Assembly (NCBI RefSeq): GCF_001457795.1
Contig: NZ_LN898210.1
Span: forward strand, 1 to 64,000
Origin: Olsenella massiliensis
Lineage (GTDB): Bacteria > Actinomycetota > Coriobacteriia > Coriobacteriales > Atopobiaceae
Length of the DNA: 64,000 nucleotides
Direction of reading: 5' to 3'
Made by a program: the position numbers and the translations under genes
Shown: piece by piece, positions 52,901 through 60,743 of the stretch
Numbering within the stretch: the stretch's first letter is position 1
Layout of the letters: every line of letters starts with the position of its first letter
Notes under the pieces: model-generated
The model's database searches: none
What the model was told of the DNA's origin: nothing
The model's input: the letters and a program-made list of their open reading frames with translations, nothing else

Positions 52901-52936
52901 ATGCCCGCCTTTAGGGTGCCATGCCCGCCTTTAGGG
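52901..52936. repeat. Short tandem direct repeat
   Basis: ATGCCCGCCTTTAGGG occurs twice, at 52901-52916 and 52921-52936, period 20 bp, in the gap between the DUF1015 gene and the deacetylase gene. It may be replication slippage or a binding-site pair. Confidence 0.7.
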
Positions 52937-52970
52937 CGTGGCCGAGGCGTGCCAGGTGAGCCGGACGAAG

Positions 52971-54203
52971 TCAGATGCGCCGGATGAACAGGCCGCTTCT
53001 GAGCTTTGGCTCAAACCAGGTCGACTTGGGCGGCATGAGCAGTCCGGCGTCGGACACGGCCATGAGCTCGTCGACCGAGGTGGGGTACAGCGAGAACGCC
53101 ACGCCCTCGGGACCGGCCAGCTCCTCGAGGCGGCCGCTGCCCTCGATGCCGCCCACAAAGCGAATGCGCTCGCTGGTGCGGGGGTCGTCGATGCCCAGGA
53201 GGGGCGCGAGCACGCTCTCCTGGAGGACCTGCGCGTCAAGACGGGACACGGGGTCCGCCGGGTTGACGTCGGCCTGCGAGAGCTCAAGCTCATGCCAGGC
53301 GCCGTCAAGATACATGCCCACCCGTCCGTGCTCGCGGGGCACGGACGCGGCGGGCGCGGACGTGCCGACGACGTGCCCGACCTGGCGCATGAGGTCCATG
53401 AGCTGCCGGGGGGAGTGACCGTTGAGGTCGGCGACCACGCGGTTGTAGGCAAGGACCTTGAGCTGGCTGGCGGGGAAGAGCACGGCGAGAAAGAGGTCGC
53501 TCGCCCGCTCGCCGTCGTCCGTCCGTGCCCGTCGCCTCTCGACGCCCACGCGCACCGCGCTTGCGGCGCGGTGATGACCGTCGGCCACGTAGGCATGCGG
53601 GACGGTGGCGAAGGTGGCCCTGAAGGCCTCGACGGCGGCAGGGCGCGCGACGCGCCACACCGTCTGCCGCACGCCCTGCCCATCCGTGAAGTCGTAGAGC
53701 GGCGTGGCGCAGCTGGCCGCCTTGACCAAGGCGTCCAGGGCGACGTTGTCGGGATAGGTGAGGAAGATGGGCCCCGTCTGAGCTCCCGTGGCGCGAATGT
53801 GCTTGACGCGGTCCTCCTCCTTGGCCGCCGTGGTGTTCTCGTGGCGGCGAATCGTGTCGTCTTGGTACTCGTCGACGGAGCAGGCGCAGACGACGCCGGT
53901 CTGGGCTCGCCCGCCCTGCTCAAGACGGTAGAGGTAGTAACAGGGCGTCCTGTCGTCGAGCAGGGTGCCGTCCTGCGCCCGCGCCCGGAGGAGCTCGGCC
54001 GCCTTGGCATAGACCTCGGGCGCGTACATGTCCTGCTCGGGCGCAAAGTTGGTCTCGGGCCGGTCGATCCTGAGGAAGGACGTGGGGTGCGAGGTCACGT
54101 AGGATCGTGCCTGGGCGCGGTCGAACACGTCATAGGGAAGGCTCGCAAACGAGGCCGCCTTGCCCGGGGCGGGACGAAGGCAGCTGATGGGCTCTGCTCG
54201 CAT
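52971..54203 (-). CDS. DUF1015 family protein
   Basis: A 410-residue cytoplasmic protein of the DUF1015 family, in which some archaeal members are serine kinases (SerK). Family signatures are LPYDVFDRAQARSY near residue 22-35, FLRIDRPETNF, YYLYRLEQGG, and the central VADGHHRAASA motif. The C-terminal third has the usual MPPKSTWFEPKLRSGLF ending. Its biochemical role in bacteria is unsettled. It is preceded by a short palindrome at 54279-54293 and is divergent from the HAD gene at 54382. Confidence 0.9.
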   Translation of the reverse strand: MRAEPISCLRPAPGKAASFASLPYDVFDRAQARSYVTSHPTSFLRIDRPETNFAPEQDMYAPEVYAKAAELLRARAQDGTLLDDRTPCYYLYRLEQGGRAQTGVVCACSVDEYQDDTIRRHENTTAAKEEDRVKHIRATGAQTGPIFLTYPDNVALDALVKAASCATPLYDFTDGQGVRQTVWRVARPAAVEAFRATFATVPHAYVADGHHRAASAVRVGVERRRARTDDGERASDLFLAVLFPASQLKVLAYNRVVADLNGHSPRQLMDLMRQVGHVVGTSAPAASVPREHGRVGMYLDGAWHELELSQADVNPADPVSRLDAQVLQESVLAPLLGIDDPRTSERIRFVGGIEGSGRLEELAGPEGVAFSLYPTSVDELMAVSDAGLLMPPKSTWFEPKLRSGLFIRRI

Positions 54204-54278
54204 GGGACGTCCTCCACATCTGTGACGATGACCGCACGTTGGCCGGGACGCCTCGCGGTGCCTGCCGGTACGTCAAGC

Positions 54279-54293
54279 ATAGCTTCGAGCTAT
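54279..54293. promoter_or_regulatory. Small palindrome in a divergent promoter region
   Basis: ATAGCT-TCG-AGCTAT is a perfect 6-bp inverted repeat between the DUF1015 gene and the HAD gene, close to a GATAAT -10-like box (54305-54310). It could be an operator. Confidence 0.35.
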
Positions 54294-54381
54294 CATGGGA
54301 CAATGATAATTTCCCGTTTGGTCACGCGCGCGGGCCGCAGCGCCGGACGCGCGGACGCGGGACTGCGAAGGGGGTTGGGCC

Positions 54382-55071
54382 ATGGCGGAGCGCACGGACG
54401 TGAGGGCGGATCTTGCCGCCCGCCGCGTCGTCGCCTTTGACTTTGACGGGACGCTGGCGGACACCAGGGCGGGCATCGTCGGGGTGGCCAGCACGGTGCT
54501 GCGCCGTCACGGCGTGGGCGATGACGACCTGACGCGCGTGGGCGACATCGTGGGTCCCCCCTTCCCGCAGGCCTTTCAGCTCGTGTTCGGCCTCAGCGAG
54601 GAGGAGTCCGTCGAGGTCACCCGCGAGTATCGCGCGATCTATCACAACCTGGGGCCTGACGGCTGGCCCCTGTTTGCGGGAGTGCGCGAGCTGCTCGTCA
54701 CGCTCAAGGCCGACGGCAGGATCCTCACCACGGCCAGTTCGAAGCGGGTGGAGCTCCTGCGCGCGGGCCTCACCGACAATGGCGTGATCGACCTCTTTGA
54801 CCTCGTTCTGGGCAAGACCTCCGACGAGGGGTTCTCAAAGGCCCAGGTTCTCGCCCGGGCCGTGGACGCGCTGGGCATGACGTCGAGCGACGTGGTCATG
54901 GTCGGCGACCGGCGCTTTGACGTGGAGGCGGCGCACGCGTGCTCGATCCCGTGCGTGGGCGTCGAGTACGGTGGCACCGCCGCGCCCGGGGAGCTCGAAA
55001 GGGCGGGTGCCGTCGCCGTGGTGGGATCGGTCGAGGAGCTGGGCCGTCTGCTCCTGGGAGGTCCGCGCTGA
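54382..55071 (+). CDS. HAD-superfamily phosphatase (phosphoglycolate-phosphatase-like)
   Basis: A 229-residue subfamily IA HAD enzyme. It shows FDFDGTLADTRAGI (nucleophile), a helical cap, ILTTASSKRVELL (motif II), KTSDEGFSKAQVLARAV (motif III lysine) and VVMVGDRRFDVEAAHA (motif IV). The sequence is close to phosphoglycolate phosphatase and to PpaX/5'-nucleotidase-like relatives, so the exact substrate is open. ATG at 54382 follows GGGGGTTGGGCC. A 138-nt gap separates it from the phasin-like gene. Confidence 0.88.
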   Translation: MAERTDVRADLAARRVVAFDFDGTLADTRAGIVGVASTVLRRHGVGDDDLTRVGDIVGPPFPQAFQLVFGLSEEESVEVTREYRAIYHNLGPDGWPLFAGVRELLVTLKADGRILTTASSKRVELLRAGLTDNGVIDLFDLVLGKTSDEGFSKAQVLARAVDALGMTSSDVVMVGDRRFDVEAAHACSIPCVGVEYGGTAAPGELERAGAVAVVGSVEELGRLLLGGPR

Positions 55072-55209
55072 CGCCGCCCGTGCGACGGCGTCTGTCGCCG
55101 TCTGCGGCCGTCATCGCCCCCTCGGACTGAAGCCGGGGCAAATGGGGCATGAGAGCAGCATGTAGGGATGCCGCCCCAGCGGCAGAAACGGCGCATGAAA
55201 GGGGTCCGC

Positions 55210-55581
55210 ATGGCAAACTTCGATGATGTGGGAGAGGGCGTCCGCAAGGTCTTCCTGGCCGGCGTCGGCGCGCTCGCCATGGGCGCGGAGCGTTCGCAGA
55301 AGATCGTGGAGGACCTCGTCAAGAAGGGCGAGCTGACGGTCGAGCAGGGCAAGGCCCTCAACGAGGAGCTCATGCGGAAGGTGCATGACGCCTCGCAGGA
55401 CGGCTCGGACGCCCTCATGCGCGCCAAGCTCAGGAGCATGGGCGCCGAGGAGCGCGCCGCCTGGCTCGACAAGCTCCGCCAGATGTCTGACGAGCTGGAC
55501 GCCCAGGGCGCCGACGCCGACCCCGAGGAGGCGTCGGACGAGCCCGAGGTCGAGGACCCGGACGACGACGACAGCGACTAG
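55210..55581 (+). CDS. Phasin-like protein
   Basis: A 123-residue protein with an amphipathic helical body (DDVGEGVRKVFLAGVGALAMG; KIVEDLVKKGELTVEQGK) and a very acidic C-terminus ending in repeated Asp/Glu. This matches the polyhydroxyalkanoate granule-associated (phasin-superfamily) proteins that in Gram-positive bacteria are encoded next to ABC1/UbiB kinases. ATG at 55210 has GAAAGGGG upstream; an alternative ATG at 55195 adds five residues. It ends 10 nt before the kinase gene. A role in granules is not implied; membrane or lipid association is more likely. Confidence 0.75.
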   Translation: MANFDDVGEGVRKVFLAGVGALAMGAERSQKIVEDLVKKGELTVEQGKALNEELMRKVHDASQDGSDALMRAKLRSMGAEERAAWLDKLRQMSDELDAQGADADPEEASDEPEVEDPDDDDSD

Positions 55582-55591
55582 GGAGCCATCC

Positions 55592-57310
55592 ATGTCTGAC
55601 GTGCCGGCCGAGGCCGCCGAGGGGCGGTCGCGGTCGGGCGCCGGCGCCCAGGGCGGCACGCATGACGAGACGATCGGGCTGCTTGGCGGCGGTCTCAAGG
55701 GGGCGGGTCGATACCGAATCTCACGGGCGAGCAAGCTTGCGCGCCTGTGGGAGATTCTGTCCATAGCCAGCCATTACGACCTGCTTCGCGGCCTGACGCC
55801 CCTCACCCTGCGCCAGCTGCTCGAGGAGTTGGGGCCAACCTTCGTCAAGGCCGGGCAGATACTCTCGATGCGCTCCGAGATCCTGCCGCAGAGCTTCTGC
55901 GAGGAGCTCGCCAAGCTGCGCACGAGCGTCGAGCCCATGGGCCGCGACCTTCTCCTTGACACGCTGCGTGCCGAGTACGACCAGCCCCTTGAGGACATCT
56001 TTGACGCCATTGACGACGTGCCCTTGGGCTCGGCGTCCGTGGCGCAGGTCCACAAGGCTCGTCTCGCCTCGGGAGAGCTCGTCGCCGTCAAGGTGCAGCG
56101 CCCGCACGTGCAGGAGATCATGGCGCAGGACATCTCCATCATGCGCTCCCTTGCCGCCCGCGCCGCCCGCGTCATGGGCGAGGAGCAGTTTCTCGACCTG
56201 CAATCCGTGATGGACGAGCTCTGGCAGTCGTTCCTCGAGGAGACGGACTTTCAGGTGGAGGCGCGCAGCCTGGAGGAGTTCAGGCGCAACAACGCGGACT
56301 GCCGGTTCGTCGGCAGCCCCCGGCCCATCCCGCGCTACTGCACCGAGCACGTCGTGGTCATGGAGTACATGGAAGGCATTCCCATAGACGACGTGGACGC
56401 GCTCAGGGAGGCGGGTTACGACCTGCGCGAGGTCGGCACGAAGCTGGTGGACAACTACGCCCAGCAGATGCTCGACGATGGCTTCTTCCACGCCGACCCC
56501 CATCCCGGAAACCTCGTCGTCCAAAAGGGCAAGATCATCTACCTCGACCTGGGGATTATGGGACGCCTCTCGTCCCATGACCGGCTCGCCTTGCAGGAGA
56601 TGGTCTTTGCCGTCGCAGGCCACGACGTCGCGCGGCTCAAGGAGGGTCTGCTGCGCTTCTCCGTCGGGGAGCTGGGAGACGTCGATCACCCTCACCTGCT
56701 GGCCGACCTCGACCACATCATGGACGAGTTTGGCACGGCCGACCTGTCCGAGCTCGATGTGGCTGCCTTCATCAACGCCCTCATCTCGATGGCGCGCAAG
56801 GACGGCGTCGAGCTGCCGGGCTCGGTGATCATGCTGGGCAGGTCGCTCGTCACCCTCGAGGGCGTCGCGAACGCGCTCATTCCCGACGTCTCCATGGTCG
56901 AGATCATCCGCGACCACATTCGCGCCCATCGCGACCCCGTCTCCCAGGCGCGCGACGACATCCGGGACTTCGCGCAGGACGCGCTCAAGGCGACGAGGGG
57001 TCTCGTGCGCGCCGTGCCGGAGGCCTCCGAGACCCTGCGCATGCTCACGCGCGGGCAGCTGCGCATGAACCTCGACCTTCCGGGGACCACCGACCCCATG
57101 AGCGACATCGCCCACGCGGCGGACCGCCTTACGATGGGCATCGTGGTAGCCGGCCTCTTCATCGGCTCGTCGGTGGTCTACTACGCCCGCATCAAGCCTG
57201 TCATCTTTGGGATTCCCATCATCGGGCTCATCGGCTACCTTGTCGCCCTCGTGCTGGGTCTCTGGATCGTGAGCCAGATCATCGCCGAGGACCGGCGCCG
57301 CCGCCGCTAG
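55592..57310 (+). CDS. ABC1/UbiB-family atypical protein kinase-like protein
   Basis: A 572-residue AarF/UbiB protein. The family-specific KxGQ motif is in FVKAGQILSMR, the nucleotide-binding Ala/Lys region in GSASVAQVHKARLASG and VAVKVQRP, the catalytic loop in FFHADPHPGNLVV, and the metal-binding aspartate in YLDLGIMGR. Two membrane helices close the protein (GIVVAGLFIGSSVVYYA and PIIGLIGYLVALVLGLWIV), anchoring it. UbiB proteins support lipid-quinone metabolism or lipid transport as ATPases. An organism without obvious respiration would use it differently. It is paired with the phasin-like gene upstream. Its end carries a 35-bp direct repeat. Confidence 0.92.
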   Translation: MSDVPAEAAEGRSRSGAGAQGGTHDETIGLLGGGLKGAGRYRISRASKLARLWEILSIASHYDLLRGLTPLTLRQLLEELGPTFVKAGQILSMRSEILPQSFCEELAKLRTSVEPMGRDLLLDTLRAEYDQPLEDIFDAIDDVPLGSASVAQVHKARLASGELVAVKVQRPHVQEIMAQDISIMRSLAARAARVMGEEQFLDLQSVMDELWQSFLEETDFQVEARSLEEFRRNNADCRFVGSPRPIPRYCTEHVVVMEYMEGIPIDDVDALREAGYDLREVGTKLVDNYAQQMLDDGFFHADPHPGNLVVQKGKIIYLDLGIMGRLSSHDRLALQEMVFAVAGHDVARLKEGLLRFSVGELGDVDHPHLLADLDHIMDEFGTADLSELDVAAFINALISMARKDGVELPGSVIMLGRSLVTLEGVANALIPDVSMVEIIRDHIRAHRDPVSQARDDIRDFAQDALKATRGLVRAVPEASETLRMLTRGQLRMNLDLPGTTDPMSDIAHAADRLTMGIVVAGLFIGSSVVYYARIKPVIFGIPIIGLIGYLVALVLGLWIVSQIIAEDRRRRR

Positions 57311-57372
57311 TGCCCCGCAGTCCTGGCTCACGCGCCCGCCGCTAGCGCCCCGCAGTCCTGACTCCCGTGCCG
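57303..57372. repeat. Tandem direct repeat at the end of the UbiB gene
   Basis: GCCGCTAGTGCCCCGCAG and following bases (57303-57337) recur with few changes at 57338-57372, period 35 bp. The first copy includes the stop codon of the kinase gene and the second copies it outside the gene. This looks like a recent slippage duplication. Confidence 0.75.
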
Positions 57373-57416
57373 GTCCTTGCGACCGGCGCCTCGTTGTGAC
57401 CGGACCTCTCGTCCGG
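57370..57416. terminator. Two hairpins between convergent genes
   Basis: CCGGTC-CTTGC-GACCGG (57370-57386) and CCGGAC-CTCTC-GTCCGG (57400-57416) lie between the UbiB gene and the convergent RlpA-like gene. Each has a 6-bp stem; together they probably end transcription from both sides. Confidence 0.5.
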
Positions 57417-57417
57417 C

Positions 57418-58440
57418 CTAGCCGACGACGCGATAACCCACCGTGCCGACCCCGTCAAATCCTAGTGCCGCCGCGACGGCGGGCTGAAGGTCAATCTGAC
57501 GGTTGCCGGCATAGGGACCGCGGTCGTTGACCTCGGCGCGGACGGTCCTGCCTCGATAGGTGATCTCGATGATCGTGCCCAGGGGCATCGTCTTCATGGC
57601 CACGGCCATGGAGGTGGGGGTCACGACGTCTCCCGAAGCCGTGACGCCGTACATGAGGCCGTCGCCCACGCCGTACATGGAGGCGAGCACGTACGTGTAC
57701 GGCGTCTCGGCGTTCGAGCCCTGGCTCGACCCGGAGGATGAGCCCGTGCCCGCATTCGCGGGGCGCGTCGGGGACGTCCCCGTTCCGCCGTCGGACGAGA
57801 GGCTGTCGTTGACGGCCGTGGTCGAGGGGTCGCTCACCGTTCCCGCCGCTCGCTGCGCCTCATAGGCGGCCTGAGCGCTGGCGGCATGCTCGACGGCCTT
57901 TCTCCGGGCCGCCTGACTTGCCGACTCGGCCTCGTCATAGGCCTGCCTGGCGCTTGCGGCCTGTCTCTCGGCGTCGGCCTTCTGTGCCTCGAGCGTCGCC
58001 TTCGTGCGATCGAGCTCGGCTTCGGAGTCCTTGAGCTCGGCGATGGCGTCCGTCTGATAGTTGGCGATGGTGTCGAGGTAGGTGACCTGCTCGATCAGCT
58101 CGCCCAGCGTGTCGGCGCTCAGTATGAGACTCACGAGGCCGGGGCCGTTCTCCTGCAGCCGGTACTGGGAGCGCATGGCGAGCGACGCCCGCTCGCGCTG
58201 CTGGGGGAGCGTCGCCTCGATCTGGTCGATGCGCGACTGATTCTCGGCGATCTGGTCGTTGAGGGCGTCGACGCGGTCCTGGGCCTGCTGGTAGGCGGCG
58301 CTTGCCGCGATCGCCCTGTTCTGGAGGTCTTCGAGGTCACCCTCCGCGAGAGCGGGGGAGGCCCCCATGGCAAGCAGGGCGAGCAGGAGTAAGGCGGCGA
58401 GTGCCGACGCGAGACGGGGTGTCCGATTGAGTGAGGGCAT
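57418..58440 (-). CDS. Secreted coiled-coil protein with RlpA-like double-psi beta-barrel domain
   Basis: A 340-residue exported protein. A Sec signal peptide (LASALAALLLLALLAMGASPALAEG region) is followed by a long coiled coil (residues about 35-190, with QNRAIAASAAYQQAQDRVDAL and following), of the type seen in PcsB/CwlO-like cell-wall proteins. A Ser/Gly-rich linker leads to a C-terminal RlpA-like domain: YVLASMYGVGDGLMYGVTASG, MPLGTIIEITYRGR, and VRAEVNDRGPYAGNRQIDL with the conserved Asp. RlpA domains cleave or bind denuded glycan strands. A role in cell separation is likely. The next gene on this strand is the cyclophilin. Confidence 0.85.
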   Translation of the reverse strand: MPSLNRTPRLASALAALLLLALLAMGASPALAEGDLEDLQNRAIAASAAYQQAQDRVDALNDQIAENQSRIDQIEATLPQQRERASLAMRSQYRLQENGPGLVSLILSADTLGELIEQVTYLDTIANYQTDAIAELKDSEAELDRTKATLEAQKADAERQAASARQAYDEAESASQAARRKAVEHAASAQAAYEAQRAAGTVSDPSTTAVNDSLSSDGGTGTSPTRPANAGTGSSSGSSQGSNAETPYTYVLASMYGVGDGLMYGVTASGDVVTPTSMAVAMKTMPLGTIIEITYRGRTVRAEVNDRGPYAGNRQIDLQPAVAAALGFDGVGTVGYRVVG

Positions 58441-58627
58441 GCTCCTCCAGGGTGACGTGGATAGCTGTCATCCGGCGTCTGGCACGGCGTCCAAGGCGCA
58501 CGATTGCTGTCTGATGGTACTGCGAAATGCGTGCCTTCGACAAAAATCCTTAAGTACGGCTTGAGAGTTTTGCCGGCGCGCGACGCCGCTCGGATGATCG
58601 GGCGATGGCTTGGCCACGTCAGGCCGG

Positions 58628-59314
58628 CTAGTCGAGCATGCGAATGGAGCTGATCTTGGGCTGCCGGTCGGGCGCCACCGTCCCGTTGTCATCCGTGACG
58701 GGGGTGGTCTCGCAGATGTCGTCGATGACGTCCATGCCGTCGGTCACCCTCCCGAAGGCGGCATAGTTTCCGTCGAGCGAGCTGGCGTCCTGTTGGACGA
58801 TGAAGAACTGGGAGCTTGCCGAGTCGTTCTCACTCGAGCGCGCCATGCTGATGACTCCGCGCTCGTGTCGGATGGCGTTGACGACGCCGTTGGCGCCGAA
58901 CTCTCCCATGATGGTCCGACCCGAGCCCCCGGTGCCGTCCCCCTTGGGATCGCCGCCCTGCGCCATGAAGCCCTTGATGATGCGATGGAACGTGAGGCCG
59001 TCGTAAAAGCCTCGCGTGACCAGGTCGGCAAAGTTGCTGACCGTGATGGGGGCGTTGCTGGCGTTGAGCTCCAGCGTGAGGGTCCCGTGTCCCTCGACCT
59101 CCAGCGCGGCATGGTGAAGACCCGTGTCAAAGCCGTTGTCGAGCGCCTTGGTGAGGGTGCCGGAGAGCGTGCCGGAAGCGTCGTCCGCGGCGGGCGTTGC
59201 GGCGGGCACAGAGCAGCCGGCAAGGGCCAGCGAGGCGGCCCCGGCAGCCGAAAGGACGAAGCTGCGACGTGTCATCGCGGGCGACGTGGGAAGGGTGTGC
59301 GCGCTCATGGGCAT
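58628..59314 (-). CDS. Cyclophilin-type peptidyl-prolyl isomerase, Tat lipoprotein
   Basis: A 228-residue surface foldase. Its signal has twin arginines and a lipobox: MTRRSFVLSAAGAASLALAGC, so it is exported folded and lipid-anchored. The cyclophilin domain shows FHRIIKGFMAQGGDPKGDGTGG and GVISMARSSENDSASSQFFI, with the active-site Arg and the substrate-binding Gln/Phe residues kept. Two possible starts, 59314 and 59308, differ by two codons. The start overlaps by 10 bp the end of the AbiEi-like gene, so co-expression is possible. It probably assists folding of secreted proteins such as the large lectins. Confidence 0.9.
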   Translation of the reverse strand: MPMSAHTLPTSPAMTRRSFVLSAAGAASLALAGCSVPAATPAADDASGTLSGTLTKALDNGFDTGLHHAALEVEGHGTLTLELNASNAPITVSNFADLVTRGFYDGLTFHRIIKGFMAQGGDPKGDGTGGSGRTIMGEFGANGVVNAIRHERGVISMARSSENDSASSQFFIVQQDASSLDGNYAAFGRVTDGMDVIDDICETTPVTDDNGTVAPDRQPKISSIRMLD

Positions 59315-60447
59315 ACAACCTCGCTTTGCTGGAAGGGAAGGCGCCGGCCCGCCCGCGAGCGACGCCTGCGGCGCATGTCGATCACCTTGTACCATAGCTC
59401 ATGCGGTCCGAGGCGAAGCTGACGCCAGCGCAGTCCCCGCGCCCGCCCGCGCGTCCGATTGCGCGCCTGAGTCTGTGGCGGAATGCCTTTTGCGACGCCA
59501 AAGGCTGCGAGCACGCGTCCCACGCGGGCTGCGTCACGGGCGTCGGACCCGGAGAACCGGGCGACCTCGATGCCATAGGCCGTGACGCGTGACTCGCGGA
59601 GTCGCTCCGCGCGGCGGACCTCCTCGGGGTCGGCGCCGCCGGTCAGGTTGGGGTCGAGGTACTTGTCGCGACCATCGAGCTCGATGTCCACCAGCACGCC
59701 TGCGGCATTTCTGACCACGAGGTCAAGGCGAAAGCTTCGGGAGGGGTCGATGGGATCCTTGATGACGAGCTGCGGCGTCGGGACGGGAAAGCCCAGCTTG
59801 ACGATCGTCGCCCGCAGGGCGGACTCGCCACCGCTCTCGGAGCGCCCGTCAGCGAAGGAGGCGGTCAGACGCGCCTGAGGGACGCCCTTGACGCCGTGTC
59901 CAAGATCCTTGAGGAGGTTCTGAAGCTGACGTCGCGTCGTTCCCGTTCGACGCAGATACCCATCCGCCACGACGAGGCCCTCGGTGAAGTCAAGCGAGCA
60001 GAGGCAGTCGACGACGGTCTGGTCAAGCGACGTGACGCGCACGCCGTCATGGGTCGTGACCTGCGCATCGCTGCGCTGATGCCATCTAATCGAGGATGTT
60101 GGCCCCTGCCTGCGACCGCCGGTGGAACGCAGGGCGTGAACCTGTCCCAGCAGCTGCCAGCTGACGGGCAGGTCCCATATGAGCGCGGCGGTCACATGGC
60201 AAAACGTGAGGTAGGGGTGCTGGCGGGCGAGCGCTCGCACGATGCGGCGGCATCGTTGGGCGGGGTTCAGGCGGTCCCAGAGCTCCGTCGGGCAGTAGAG
60301 GCCGCGCAGGGGGGACGTCATGCGATCCTGACGCACGAGTCGACACAGCCGCAAGCGATCACGCTGGCTGTCTGCGACCAGGCACCGCTCCTCCTGCTCA
60401 GCCTCCTCGATCATGAGTCGCAGCTCGTTCGCAACGCGTTCGCTCAT
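59305..60447 (-). CDS. AbiEi-like protein with C-terminal endonuclease-like domain
   Basis: A 380-residue protein. The N-terminal part (residues 1-150) has a winged-helix-like region (DRLRLCRLVRQDRMTSPLRGLYCP) and the HVTAALIWDLPV segment, as in the AbiEi family antitoxin/transcription-factor domain. The C-terminal part contains LDLVVRNAAGVLVDIELDGRDKY, which recalls the very short patch/DUF559 nuclease fold. Such two-domain proteins are widespread in actinobacteria and their function is unproven. I see no AbiEii nucleotidyltransferase beside it. ATG at 60447 has AAGGAGG 6 nt upstream. The region upstream carries a striking inverted repeat at 60510-60594, so autoregulation is likely. Confidence 0.65.
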   Translation of the reverse strand: MSERVANELRLMIEEAEQEERCLVADSQRDRLRLCRLVRQDRMTSPLRGLYCPTELWDRLNPAQRCRRIVRALARQHPYLTFCHVTAALIWDLPVSWQLLGQVHALRSTGGRRQGPTSSIRWHQRSDAQVTTHDGVRVTSLDQTVVDCLCSLDFTEGLVVADGYLRRTGTTRRQLQNLLKDLGHGVKGVPQARLTASFADGRSESGGESALRATIVKLGFPVPTPQLVIKDPIDPSRSFRLDLVVRNAAGVLVDIELDGRDKYLDPNLTGGADPEEVRRAERLRESRVTAYGIEVARFSGSDARDAARVGRVLAAFGVAKGIPPQTQARNRTRGRARGLRWRQLRLGPHELWYKVIDMRRRRRSRAGRRLPFQQSEVVCP

Positions 60448-60509
60448 GGGCGCCTCCTTGGGACTCGCCTGGTGACACCATACCTCCCGGCAAACGTATG
60501 CATGGGTGT

Positions 60510-60594
60510 CGCTTAGCCAAAACACGACCGATATATCAAAAATTTGGAGCTTTGGGGGGATATTCTGATATAAGTGTCGTGTTTTGGCTAAGCG
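60510..60594. repeat. 19-bp perfect inverted repeat upstream of the AbiEi-like gene
   Basis: CGCTTAGCCAAAACACGAC (60510-60528) is the exact reverse complement of 60576-60594. Inside, TATATCA (60532-60538) and TGATATA (60566-60572) continue the pairing after a 3-nt mismatch, leaving a 27-nt loop. The region is AT-rich, unlike its neighbours. It lies 63-147 nt before the AbiEi-like start, where AbiEi proteins are known to bind paired inverted repeats to repress their own operon. A MITE or a terminator are alternatives. Confidence 0.85.
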
Positions 60595-60635
60595 GACTCG
60601 CCGCAGCGCCGTGGCATCGGCCCGACGCGGCAGGG

Positions 60636-60678
60636 CTATGAATCAGTATTCACTTCATAGAATAATAATGGACATTAT
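60636..60678. promoter_or_regulatory. AT-rich palindromes before the AbiEi-like gene
   Basis: CTATGAA (60636-60642) and TTCATAG (60654-60660) form an inverted repeat, and ATAATG-GA-CATTAT (60665-60678) is a second palindrome. The stretch 60630-60700 is far richer in A+T than the surrounding DNA. These may be operators or promoter elements between the ABC exporter gene and the AbiEi-like gene. I see no gene in 60448-60743. Confidence 0.4.
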
Positions 60679-60743
60679 ATGCATTAGCATCGCAGGTTCG
60701 GTGCGTCTCCCGTCACGCGACCGTCACGCGCCGCCACCACCCG

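Noticed and set aside
52651-52902. N-terminal extension of the polysaccharide deacetylase to 52902
   Set aside because: The extra 84 residues are Arg/His/Thr-rich, repetitive, and precede a better ribosome site and start at 52650.
60510-60594. Inverted repeat as a simple rho-independent terminator of the ABC exporter genes
   Set aside because: It lies 150 nt beyond the exporter stop, the loop is 27 nt long and there is no U-tract directly after the stem in that direction.
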